This document shows positions 17,824-26,009 of a DNA stretch of 64,000 nucleotides, piece after piece. The stretch comes from Roseiarcus sp963782255 (GTDB taxonomy: Bacteria; Pseudomonadota; Alphaproteobacteria; Rhizobiales; Beijerinckiaceae): positions 868,001 to 932,000 of the forward strand of contig CAWAIS010000001.1 of the NCBI GenBank assembly GCA_963782255.1. The letters run 5' to 3'. A program made the translations under genes and the position numbers. How positions within the stretch are numbered: the stretch's first letter is position 1; every line of letters starts with the position of its first letter. Below the pieces are notes generated by a model that was not told the DNA's origin, ran no database searches, and saw only the letters and a program-made list of their open reading frames with translations.

Positions 17824-18547
17824 TCCATCCCGCTCCTTTCCGCGCGCCGCGAATCCTCCTTGTCGTCATCGGAAGGCGCTCAGCCTCTGCTTCGACCTCT
17901 CCATCTCGTGGTCCGGGAAACGGAATTTTGCGGGCTGAGACTGGCGGGCGAATTCAGACGCAGAACGCGTGAGAACGGTGGGAATTCGGTTCGCAGACCG
18001 CGACACTCCTCGCTAACCGACCGAAATTGCGAGGGTTTCTGCCGACCCGGAAACCGCGGCGGTTTGCCGGGACTGCATGGTGGCGGAGGCAGTCTTGTGA
18101 AACTGGTCTCCGAGAGGGCAAATTCCCTAAGATTCTGAACAGGGAAATAAATCGCCAGATCAGGGAATGATATTCCCTCGAACAGGAAATCATTGGCGCA
18201 AATGCGTAGCCTGAGAAAGGAAGGCGGACGCCAGTCGAAGATCCCGCCGCGCGCCAGTTTGAAGGCGGCCTCGCCTCAATTTAACCTAGAAGCTTCGCAA
18301 AATTTTCTTATGCAATTCGATGGCGTTCGGGCGTGGGCTGTCGCGAGGACACAAAGGGGGCGGCGCAGGAGCCGGAAAAGGATGGATGAGGACTCACCGA
18401 TTAAACAAATGGTTGCTGCCAATCTGGCGACCTTGGATCCGGCGTGCGACAGTCCGCCGAAACCTGACGAACCCCTGAATGTTACGCTCGGTCGCCGGAT
18501 GAAATACCCGGGCGATCGCGGTTATGTGAAGTTTCTCACGGGGCTAG
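17824..18547. other. Long stretch without a recognised gene
   Basis: Open frames exist on both strands (for example 18193-18564 plus), but none has a recognisable domain, and 18193-18564 runs into the MITE. The part 18120-18190 is AT-richer and contains GGGAAATAAATC and ATTCCCT motifs in both orientations. I see no RNA gene. Confidence 0.5.
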
Positions 18548-18738
18548 AGCCTGTTAGGAACTGACGCCATATTAAGTGTCTGAATTTTCGAGACTGTGCT
18601 CCCCCAAGGTCAGACTTCTGAACTCTCGTTTCTGTCTGTTTGGCCGGGTGCAGACGTTCATGAAGCCGATAAGCCAAGCATTTGCGAGTACAAACCCTGT
18701 CCGATTGGCCCCACAGCAATGCCGGTTCCTAACAGCCT
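18548..18738. mobile_element. MITE-like element with IS5-type ends
   Basis: The 191-bp element is bounded by AGCCTGTTAGGAAC and (reverse complement of the right end) AGGCTGTTAGGAAC. A 4-bp direct repeat CTAG flanks it at 18544-18547 and 18739-18742, as expected for IS5-subgroup transposition. It has no transposase gene, so it would move only in trans. Confidence 0.7.
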
Positions 18739-18819
18739 CTAGGATACGATCGAAATTGGGCGGGGCTCCTGGCCGCTTGGGTCGTAGCCACCGGGCGCCG
18801 AAAGGCTCAGGCAGCTGAG

Positions 18820-19353
18820 ATGCAATTGAAGGTCTTTGAAGCGATTCGCTTCATCGCCAAGCCAGGGAGGATGAAGGAACCATTCCTCCGCCAGACGCGG
18901 ATCATACTTTCAGCTTGCGAGGATACGGCCCTCCTGGACGAGTTGTTTGAGGACGCTCCTTTGCGCGAGCTCGAGTTCATAGAACACCTAAGATTGGCTG
19001 TAGAGGGGGATCGGCTTGCACGGCAAAGCGCAACGACAATCGCAGCTGCGATAAAACATCGGGCGTCCGTCCGGCGCGGGCCAAAAGTCAGCCCGGCCTC
19101 TGCGGCGCATGAATACTTGTTGGAAACGCTCCATATTATCGGCAGCGGGGCGTACACTTGGAGTGACATCGAATCGGGCTTTACCGACCAAATGACACAA
19201 GCGACGGCAGAGGAATTCGATGAGCCCGGTTTTGACCCCCGACCGGCCTATCAGAGAGTTCGAGCACGAGAGGCGCTGAAGCGAACTGCCAGAGGAATGG
19301 TAAGCCGAATCGGCGCCACGATCGGGAGTGAGCGCGGCGAGCATCGCACATGA
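18820..19353 (+). CDS. Hypothetical protein, 177 residues
   Basis: The protein is acidic and helical with no membrane segment. It contains TRIILSACEDTALLDELFED and HEYLLETLHIIGSGAYTWSD. I do not recognise the family. A diverged second copy of its GAYTWSDIESGFTDQMTQAT segment lies 200 bp downstream (19393-19470), so this was once a repeated or duplicated gene. No strong ribosome site is visible before the ATG. Confidence 0.5.
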   Translation: MQLKVFEAIRFIAKPGRMKEPFLRQTRIILSACEDTALLDELFEDAPLRELEFIEHLRLAVEGDRLARQSATTIAAAIKHRASVRRGPKVSPASAAHEYLLETLHIIGSGAYTWSDIESGFTDQMTQATAEEFDEPGFDPRPAYQRVRAREALKRTARGMVSRIGATIGSERGEHRT

Positions 19354-19392
19354 ATTGTCGCTCTTGGATTTCGGCAACATGATTGGGCCGAT

Positions 19393-19470
19393 GATTACAG
19401 GTGGGACAGTGTCAGTGAAGATTTTACGGACCAGATGACCCAAGCGACCGACTGGCGTTTGGCGACCTGA
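19393..19470 (+). pseudogene. Diverged 3' piece of a paralogue of the preceding gene
   Basis: The frame reads DYRWDSVSEDFTDQMTQAT and ends in a stop shortly after. It aligns with AYTWSDIESGFTDQMTQAT in the upstream gene. DNA identity is much lower than protein similarity, indicating an old paralogue, now a fragment. Confidence 0.5.
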
Positions 19471-19615
19471 CTTTGACCCACTCCCGGCTCGCCCTCGGCA
19501 GAGAGGTCGCGTAAGGCTGAGGTCGAACTGACGGCCGCGCTGACGGCGCGCGGCCCCGCCAACGTTCGGAACAACGTCAATTAGTGCCTTAGCGCTCGCG
19601 CGAGGAATCGCTGAA

Positions 19616-20655
19616 ATTGGGTATCCCCTTCATTGCCCCGTTGTCCGAGAGTCGCTGGAACCCGGTGGCTTGACGATGGCGTTGTAGGGCGCGGGTCCAA
19701 CGGCGAGGGCTTGTTGGGCGAGGCGATGAAAGAGCAGCCCGCGGGCCTTTGATCTGCGGCGATTGAAGCGGAAGGTGAATTCGTCGAGGTAGTAGTCGAG
19801 ATGTTGATGCTGGACGCCACCTTGGTGAGTACCGATCAGCCATCGCTTGAGCAGCGAGGCGACGAGGTGGACGCGCGGCATGACTTCGTGCGCCAGGTCG
19901 GAGCCGCCGCTGAGGACCGTGACCTGATGCTGGTAACCGGCCGCCGCCAGTCCGGCACAACCCCTCCAGCCGTCGGTGTGAACCATCGCCCCGCGCTTCA
20001 CAGCGCCTTGGACGAAGGGAAGCAGGCTGTCTGTCGAGACATCTCCGATCTGCTGAAGGCGGATGCGGCCAAGCCCCCGGCCGTTCTTCTCGACTGCTAT
20101 GGCGACGATGGCCTTGCTCTCGGTTTCTCGGCCTCGCGTACCCTGTTCCGGGCCACCAACATAGGTTTCATCAACCTCGATCGCACCAGACAGCAGGTCC
20201 CGGCCCGGCCGGACCATGGCGCGGCGCAGTTTGTGCAGCCAGGTCCAGGCAGTTTCGTAGCTGCCAAGCCCCAATTCCCTCTGGAGGCCGAGCGCACTGA
20301 CCCCATTCTTCTGGCTGGTGACGAACCACATCGCCAGAAACCACATCCGCAACGGCTTACGGGCACCCTCGAAGATCGTCCCGGCGGTCAGCGATGTCTG
20401 TTTGCGGCAGGCCCGACACCGCAGCCATCCCCCTGCCATCACCCATGGCTCCCCCGCCTCTCCGCAATGGGGGCAGGTAAATCCCTGAGGCCAGCGCAAA
20501 CGACGGATGTACTCGCGGCAGGCCGCGTCGTCACGGAAGCGTTCGTCCATCGCCTGAAACGTGCGCGGGTAATCAAGTCCAGCGACCGGGTGTCGAGTGG
20601 TGTCCACCAGACAGGCGTACCACGTCCCTCAGGGGCAGTGAAGGGGATACCCATT
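19616..20655. mobile_element. IS1595-family element, copy 2
   Basis: The 1040-bp element has the same terminal repeats as 13378-14417 and the same orientation. Its own 8-bp target duplication TCGCTGAA is at 19608-19615 and 20656-20663. Because each copy has a matching private duplication, the two inserted independently, and recently given near identity. Confidence 0.92.
19630..20607 (-). CDS. IS1595-family transposase (copy 2)
   Basis: The 325-residue protein has the zinc ribbon and IS1595 DDE core exactly as in copy 1, with one residue changed (GGSDLAHEV here). It is intact and presumably active. It could also act on the partner copy 6.2 kb away. Confidence 0.95.
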   Translation of the reverse strand: MDTTRHPVAGLDYPRTFQAMDERFRDDAACREYIRRLRWPQGFTCPHCGEAGEPWVMAGGWLRCRACRKQTSLTAGTIFEGARKPLRMWFLAMWFVTSQKNGVSALGLQRELGLGSYETAWTWLHKLRRAMVRPGRDLLSGAIEVDETYVGGPEQGTRGRETESKAIVAIAVEKNGRGLGRIRLQQIGDVSTDSLLPFVQGAVKRGAMVHTDGWRGCAGLAAAGYQHQVTVLSGGSDLAHEVMPRVHLVASLLKRWLIGTHQGGVQHQHLDYYLDEFTFRFNRRRSKARGLLFHRLAQQALAVGPAPYNAIVKPPGSSDSRTTGQ

Positions 20656-20697
20656 TCGCTGAAAACCGTGATTCTGACCTGATCACGGAGAGCGGCC

Positions 20698-21441
20698 ATG
20701 GGTGCTGCGAACATTTTTTCTTCATCGAATAGCCATTTGGAATCGGCGGGCGCGCCTCGGATCGAATGGGCGCCGATCGCGACAATTCGCCCCAATCCCA
20801 AAAACGCTCGGACGCATTCGCGAAAGCAGATCCGCCAGATCGCCGCCAGCATCCGGAAGCTCGGATTTTTGAACCCGCTGATCGTCGACGAAGCCAACAT
20901 GATCCTTGCTGGCCATGGGCGTCTTGAGGCCGCCCGCCTCGAAGGCTTGACCCACGTGCCCATCATCCGTTTCAAACGTCTGGCGCCAAAATTCGGCGTT
21001 CCCGCGCAGGACGACGAGGGCTTGAACACGCTCGCGCGATTTTGGCACGAGCTGCCTGCATGGCCGGATGTAGTCGGCGGCCTCTATCGGTTGAAGCCCC
21101 GCTACATGATCGCCCCCTTGTCGAACGGACATGTCGCACTTCTCGTATCCATGTCCAAATCGCTCGGGCTGCCGTGGGACATGATCTTCGGCGCCGATCT
21201 GTTCCGGCATTACAAGCCCGATCCGGAGACTTATCTCGGCGCGGCCGCGTCCATAAAGGCTTCGCCCACCAGATCTGCGCCCTCTGGACGCCCGACGGGC
21301 GGCTCGTCGCCAACGGCGTCCAGATCAGCTGGTACAAGGAGTGAGCGGCGCGCCGGGGCGCGCCTGTCGCCCGCGCCATTCCCGACGCCATCGTATCTGC
21401 GTCGCGCGTGCTATTCCGTCCGTGGAGACTTTGCAAACTGA
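20698..21441 (+). pseudogene. ParB-like N-terminal domain fused to a haloacid dehalogenase fragment
   Basis: Residues 20-95 are a phage-type ParB nuclease-like domain: IRPNPKNARTHSRKQIRQIA, GFLNPLIVDEANMILAGHGR, ARLEGLTHVPIIRF. From ~102 the frame enters a type II 2-haloacid dehalogenase segment: LNTLARFWHELPAWPDVV, LKPRYMIAPLSNGHVAL, GLPWDMIFGADLFRHYKPDP. The dehalogenase N-terminal nucleophile Asp is missing and the C-terminus is lost, so neither enzyme is complete. A ParB domain of this type usually precedes DUF5681 and terminase genes in Hyphomicrobiales, which also occur here at 24.8, 25.0 and 44.7 kb. It is a junction chimera, probably not functional as a dehalogenase. Confidence 0.7.
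21246..21344 (+). pseudogene. Third fragment in the chimera, possibly thioesterase-like C-terminus
   Basis: In another frame, GFAHQICALWTPDGRLVANG and then VQISWYKE and a stop looks like the final strands of a hotdog-fold thioesterase. The match is short and based on pattern only. It abuts the dehalogenase fragment without a gap. Confidence 0.3.
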
Positions 21442-21496
21442 GCACGCCTGCCGATTTACTCCGCAGGCGCTCGCGGCGAGATTGTGAGACCTTGGG

Positions 21497-22135
21497 CTAT
21501 GCCAGTATGAGTTCCTTGGCGCCTGGCTCAAGAACGGAGCCTTCGATCTTAGGTCCATCGCGTAACGCGCGCTGGAAGGCCTCTCCGGTGTCGAACAGTC
21601 CCGCATAACTCATCGTCTGGCCAATGCGACGAGGTGTTCCAATGATTTGCGGCTTGCACCCCGCTGCCTTCAAGACGCGGAAAGTTGGCCCGTCACAAAC
21701 GGCGACGATCTGAGTCAAGCCGGCGAGCGTAGCGACCTCGCCGATCCCCACAAGCAGTTCTGCAAGAACGTAATTGACGCCGCCTCTGGTGCGTTCCGGC
21801 TGGCCCTCCGAGATCACGCAAATGCGCGAAGCCTCCCAAATTGTGGCACTTTCGATGACTTCGCCATGATCAAGCAAGCACGAAAAAACGTCACGGAGCA
21901 TATTTGGCCCGGTTGTCGGTAGTAATCGTAATGAACCCCAATATTTTCCGGAGTATTGGTCGACAGAAATAATATATATAGGATTTTCGTCGTCAAAATT
22001 ATCTCTCTCATATCCGTTTTTTACAGTAACATCCCATCCAAGACGCTCGAAGAAAGTTTGTGCTCTGCAGCGAAACATTGCGTTAATCTCGTTTGGAAAT
22101 GACAACGCGCGTGCTCCTTGAATAAGCCGAATCAT
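21497..22135 (-). CDS. Acyl-homoserine-lactone synthase, LuxI family
   Basis: The 212-residue enzyme joins an acyl group to S-adenosylmethionine to make an AHL signal. Counting from the chosen ATG, canonical LuxI residues fall at the classical positions: Arg24, Phe28, Trp34 (FRCRAQTFFERLGW), Asp45 and Asp48 (YERDNFDD), Arg70 (GSLRLLP), Glu101 and Arg104 (WEASRICV). I start here rather than 15 codons upstream because GGGGGCGAG lies just before this ATG. It follows the luxR-type gene on the same strand 108 bp downstream. The region is clearly AT-richer than its surroundings, suggesting transfer. The acyl chain cannot be predicted. Confidence 0.92.
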   Translation of the reverse strand: MIRLIQGARALSFPNEINAMFRCRAQTFFERLGWDVTVKNGYERDNFDDENPIYIISVDQYSGKYWGSLRLLPTTGPNMLRDVFSCLLDHGEVIESATIWEASRICVISEGQPERTRGGVNYVLAELLVGIGEVATLAGLTQIVAVCDGPTFRVLKAAGCKPQIIGTPRRIGQTMSYAGLFDTGEAFQRALRDGPKIEGSVLEPGAKELILA

Positions 22136-22243
22136 TTTCTCGCCCCCTTGCTCGTTATACAGCGAGGAGACATTAACCAAATCGATCTTTAGAGCAATAT
22201 TATGCCGTTACGTCATTATCATTAATAAATTTTCTCTAGAATG

Positions 22244-22972
22244 TCAGGGGAAAATAGCTTCCGTAGCGATAGCAAGCGCGACCGCTTGGGTCAAACTAAT
22301 GCAACGCAATTTGTGGCGGGCATTGTCCAAATAAAGTTTTACTATGCTAGGCGACACGCCAACTTCTCCCGCAATGTCATTGACACTTCTTTGTCTTGCA
22401 AACAAAATAAGATATCTCTTTTCGTTTTCAGACAGAGCCGGGGGAAACGGAGGCGCCTTCCTTGTGAAGCTCGCGGCCGAGTCGATAAGCGCGGCAATTG
22501 ACTGAAGCGAAGTCATATTGTCCTTTTTATACTTAGACCATTTCCGCTTTGAATAATCACTTGTGAAGGACACCAAGGCAAAACCGCCGTCTCGATTGCG
22601 AACCGGGAGTGAGACGCCGTTGCGTCCAATGTCATGAGCAATTGCGTCATCAAAAAAGGCACCGATATTAGAATTGTCCGTTCTTATTTCGTCCCAGTCA
22701 AAGGGAATGACGCAAGTGCACCCAAATGTCACAACCGGATCAATGAGAAAATAATTTCTTTCTGAATAGCGATTTTGCCAGGCAATTGGAAAAGTCACGA
22801 TGGTGTTTATTATTCTAGAATCTGAATGAGAGACAAAACGTACGTATGAAATATATCGTACGTCCATCGCCGCCGCGACATTCTCCAATACTTCTTCCAA
22901 GGTTTGTGGGCATTGGCCTCGCAAGAAATTGGTTAAAAGCATAGCGGCGGAATCCGCGATCACGCTCGTCAT
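22244..22972 (-). CDS. LuxR-family quorum-sensing regulator
   Basis: The 242-residue protein has an N-terminal autoinducer-binding domain with AWQNRYSERNYFLIDPVV. Trp65, Tyr69 and Asp78 have the spacing of the ligand-contacting residues in TraR/LuxR. The C-terminal LuxR helix-turn-helix is at ~180-240 (LSENEKRYLILFARQRSVND, GVSPSIVKLYLDNARHKLR). It would bind the AHL made by the adjacent synthase and control transcription. Codon use is AT-rich like its partner. I could not find a convincing lux box in the 108-bp gap. Confidence 0.92.
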   Translation of the reverse strand: MTSVIADSAAMLLTNFLRGQCPQTLEEVLENVAAAMDVRYISYVRFVSHSDSRIINTIVTFPIAWQNRYSERNYFLIDPVVTFGCTCVIPFDWDEIRTDNSNIGAFFDDAIAHDIGRNGVSLPVRNRDGGFALVSFTSDYSKRKWSKYKKDNMTSLQSIAALIDSAASFTRKAPPFPPALSENEKRYLILFARQRSVNDIAGEVGVSPSIVKLYLDNARHKLRCISLTQAVALAIATEAIFP

Positions 22973-23370
22973 AAGTGGACCCTTGCGTTACGCTGGATAG
23001 TTAACAATGGATCACATGGTTTTCATCGCGGGACCTAGTGTCTGTACAATCCAAGGCGGCACGCTCCACTGGGGACGAACAATGTCGAGCCAGACGCAGG
23101 CGGTGGCGAACCCCGGCCTGTGACGCGCTCGCAACAATGGGCCGTCATGCATTAATAACTTGTGATTCGAAAAATTCTGGATGAAATTGGGGTCGCCACT
23201 TGTCCCGCCTGAGCGACGATTTCATCCAACCTGCCGGCGTGGCATCGGAAGCGCTTTTTCGGCCACCACGGCTTCACCAAGCCCGGACTTCAATCCTGTC
23301 TTTCGCGATCCGATGTCAAGATCTTCGTACGCGTCCGAGAGGCGCCGCCTTGTGAGCGGGTGAGACTGGC
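22973..23370. other. Intergenic stretch, no recognised gene
   Basis: This is upstream of the luxR-type gene and before the IS66 left end. Base composition changes from AT-rich near 22973-23050 to GC-rich by 23200, marking a boundary of the quorum-sensing insert. No ORF here has recognisable similarity. Confidence 0.5.
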
Positions 23371-23408
23371 GTAGGACCAGTGGCTAGCACGAGGTTAGCC
23401 ACAGGGTC

Positions 23409-23801
23409 ATGGATCGGGTTGAGGTGATCACGTCGATTGAGCGTCGGCGGCGCTGGAGCGCGGCGGAGAAGGCCCGGCTTGTCGCTGCGATGAACGAACC
23501 GGGCGCCGTGGTGACGGAGATAGCTCGCAGCGCGGGCGTCGTGGCGAGCCTTCTGTATCGTTGGCGGCGGCAGTTTGCGGCGGAACGCGAGATGGCGGCG
23601 TTTGTGCCGGTGAGGATTTCTCCCGACCTGAACGAGTCGGCGTCCGCGACCGCTCCGGTCTGTGCGCCACCGCCGGCGCCGTCGTCTTCGATCACGATCG
23701 CTTTCGGCCAGCAGGTTCGCATGACGATCGAGGGCGCGCCGGACGCGGCAACATTGGCGAGCGTGATCGGCGCGCTGTCGGCACGGGATCGCTGGCGATG
23801 A
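23409..23801 (+). CDS. tnpA: IS66 TnpA-type accessory protein
   Basis: The 130-residue protein has the IS66 OrfA helix-turn-helix (RRRWSAAEKARLVAAM, VTEIARSAGVVASLLYRWRR) and a variable tail. Its stop overlaps the next ATG (ATGA), so it is translationally coupled to tnpB. It is required with TnpB for IS66 transposition. Confidence 0.9.
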   Translation: MDRVEVITSIERRRRWSAAEKARLVAAMNEPGAVVTEIARSAGVVASLLYRWRRQFAAEREMAAFVPVRISPDLNESASATAPVCAPPPAPSSSITIAFGQQVRMTIEGAPDAATLASVIGALSARDRWR

Positions 23802-24145
23802 TCGCGTTTCCGAGCGGGGCTCGGGTATGGCTTGCGACCGGGCACACCGACATGCGCAAGGGGTTCGGCTCGCTGGCGCTCATTGTGCAGGAGGGGTTCA
23901 AGCGCGATCCGCATGCCGGCGATTTATGGGTCTTCCGGGGACGCAGGGGAGACCTGATCAAGCTGATCTGGCATGACGGCGACGGCGCGTGTTTGTTCGT
24001 AAAGAGGCTGGAGCGGGGGCGGTTCCTGTGGCCCTCTGTCGCGGACGGCGTGGTGACGATCTCGGCTGCGCAACTGTCCTATCTCTTGTCGGGCATTGAC
24101 TGGCGAATGCCGCAGAAAACCTGGCGTCCCACAGCGGCCGGATGA
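23798..24145 (+). CDS. tnpB: IS66 TnpB (Orf2) protein
   Basis: The 115-residue protein starts MIAFPSGARVWLATGHTDMR and includes KGFGSLALIVQEGFKRDPHA and GDLWVFRGRRGDLIKLIWHD, the conserved IS66 Orf2 sequence. It overlaps tnpA by 4 bases. It is intact, but the element as a whole is dead because tnpC is cut. Confidence 0.92.
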   Translation: MIAFPSGARVWLATGHTDMRKGFGSLALIVQEGFKRDPHAGDLWVFRGRRGDLIKLIWHDGDGACLFVKRLERGRFLWPSVADGVVTISAAQLSYLLSGIDWRMPQKTWRPTAAG

Positions 24146-24215
24146 CTGCGGCCGATTGACTCAGGGGGTCGTTTGGCGGACGACTTTTGCTGCCGAATCT
24201 GCTCTCGTCGTCGTC

Positions 24216-24805
24216 GTGACGAGCCCGCACGAACATCCTGTCGACGGTCTGCCTGACGACCTTCCTAACGATCTGGCGAGCGCGCACGCGATGATCCTCG
24301 CCCAGCGCGAGATGCTCTCCGCCGCGCAGAACGAAGCGAAAGTTCGCGCCCTCGAGATCGAGCGGCTGAAGCTGCAACTGGCCAAGGCGCGCCGCGAGAC
24401 CTACGGCCAGTCGTCGGAACGGAGCAAGCTTCTTGTCGAGCAGCTCGAACTGGCGATCGAGGATTTGGAGGAGACGCAGGCCGAGGAAGAGACCAAGGCC
24501 GAGATCTCGGCGCCTGAGACCGCCAAGGCGCCACGGCGACGCGCGCCGCGCGGGCCCCGCAAGCTTCCGGACAATCTTCCGGTCGAACGCATTGTCGAGC
24601 CAGCCCCTTGCCTTTGCGGCCGATGCGGCGGCGCGCGGCTGCGCAAGCTTGGCGAGGTGGTGTCCAAGACGCTCGAATGCGAGCCGCGACGCTGGAAGAT
24701 CATCGAGCGGGTGCGCGAGAAGTTCGCCTGCCGGGACTGCGACGGCGTCACCGAGCCGCCAGCGCCGTCACATCCGATCCCACGCGGCTTCGCCGGCCCG
24801 AGCCT
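24216..24805 (+). pseudogene. tnpC: IS66 TnpC transposase, 3'-truncated
   Basis: The surviving ~197 codons cover the leucine-zipper region (ALEIERLKLQLAKARRETYG), the charged linker and the zinc-finger-like CLCGRCGGARLRKLGE segment, ending after APSHPIPRGFAGPSL. The whole DDE catalytic domain is gone. At about 24805 the frame passes directly into a terminase fragment. Confidence 0.88.
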
Positions 24806-24813
24806 TCGAGAAG

Positions 24814-24966
24814 ACGGTCATCTACAAGCGACACTCACGAAACCACCTGCTCGACCAAGTCGAGAGCTTTCGCGTTGGCGACCGAGACAGCGACCGCGAG
24901 GACGACCTACTCGACACCTTCTGCTACGGCGTCGCGCTGGCACTCGGGAATAGCGAAGGCTTCTGA
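24814..24966 (+). pseudogene. Phage terminase large subunit, last 50 codons (extra copy)
   Basis: HSRNHLLDQVESFRVGDRDS and DREDDLLDTFCYGVALALGN match the C-terminus of the terminase fragment at 25021-25695 (SRNHLLDQVESFRIGAKDS, KREDDLLDAFCYGIAMALG). It is fused to the end of truncated TnpC. The two copies are 720 bp apart, so this is a partial duplication. Confidence 0.75.
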
Positions 24967-25020
24967 TAACTGGCGCGACTGTCCGGCCGCCTAGAGAGTC
25001 AACTCAACTGCGGCCGGTGA

Positions 25021-25695
25021 TCCGCCCGATCGAGCTTCTCCGCCCTGCGGGCGCTGGAAAGGCCAGGCGTCGCCTTCTTCAGCCGCGAAAAGCTGCTCGT
25101 CGACGATCAGCCCGTACCGCCGCCGAGCCGCTGCGACTCCGTCTTCGCGGTGATCGACACAGCCGTCAAAACGGGAACCGACAACGACGGGACGGCGGTG
25201 ACCTTCTTCGGCTACGATCAACACGCCCCCATTCCGCTCGTGATTCTCGACTGGGACATCGACCAGATCGAGGGTGCCGTTCTCGAAAGCTGGTTGCCGA
25301 GCGTGTTCTTGAGGCTCGAGGAGCTTGCCCGCCTCTGCGGCGCTCGCATGGGCTCGATCGGAGCGTTCATCGAGGACAAGAGCGCGGGCATGATCCTCCT
25401 ACAGCAGGCCTTGCGGCGGGGAATGCCGGCGCAACCGATCAACTCCAAGCTCACCGCCGTCGGTAAGGACGAGCGGGCGATGTCGGTGTCCGGCTACGTG
25501 CATCAGGGCCGCGTCAAATATTCGGCGCCGGCGTTTCATAAAACCACCACCTACAAAGGTCATTCGCGTAACCATCTGCTCGACCAAGTCGAGAGCTTTC
25601 GCATCGGCGCCAAAGACAGCAAACGTGAGGACGACCTCCTTGACGCCTTCTGCTACGGCATCGCCATGGCCCTAGGGAATAGGGAGGGGTTCTAA
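25021..25695 (+). pseudogene. Phage terminase large subunit, C-terminal nuclease half
   Basis: The open frame starts without an initiator just after an in-frame stop (ALRALERPGVAFFSREKLLV) and continues to ALGNREGF. It contains the RNase-H-like nuclease domain with acidic residues in FAVIDTAVKTGTDND, AFIEDKSAGMILLQQ and KREDDLLDAF. The ATPase half is missing. A GTG at 25150 is possible but would remove the first nuclease Asp strand. It differs in family from the intact terminase at 44991. Confidence 0.75.
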
Positions 25696-26009
25696 CCGAG
25701 AGGTGCGTGTTGTTTTCTACTGAGAACTGGCCCACTAGGCAGGGGAATTGAGGCCCAACGGCTAGCGAAGGCTTCTGATTCAAGCCTGCTCTCGAATGAC
25801 AGGCGCGCGCCGACTGCGGTTATTCGAAGGCATCGCCAAGAGCATCGCGGTTCGAATCCCCAGGTAGGTGCTGGTGTGGAAGCGGTCGCTGCCCTTCAAC
25901 GCGGGCTCCGGCGTCAAGAGCCGCCAGTGCCAATTCGAACTCTCGGCGGTCTCTTGAGGACGGCGTCCTGAAGATAGCCGTCCTCGGCTTCCGCCCGAAC
26001 GGAGGCTGG
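25696..26009. other. Gap without gene between terminase and ISNCY remnants
   Basis: No reading frame here is convincing. GGTTCGAATCCC at 25849-25860 resembles a tRNA T-arm, but no acceptor or anticodon arm can be built around it. Confidence 0.45.

Noticed and set aside
18193..18564. 123-codon open frame as a gene
   Set aside because: It ends inside the MITE, has no recognised domain, and its codon pattern is irregular.
13378..20655. A composite transposon bounded by the two IS1595 copies
   Set aside because: Each IS has its own perfect target duplication, so the pair did not insert as one unit.
22136..22243. A lux box between the luxR- and luxI-type genes
   Set aside because: CTCGCTGTATAACGAG near the luxI start is a partial palindrome, but it is shorter than known 18-20 bp lux boxes and overlaps the translation start region.
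25849..25860. tRNA-like T-arm sequence GGTTCGAATCCC
   Set aside because: No acceptor stem, D-arm or anticodon arm can be built in the surrounding 100 bp. It could be an old attachment-site scrap, but there is no support.
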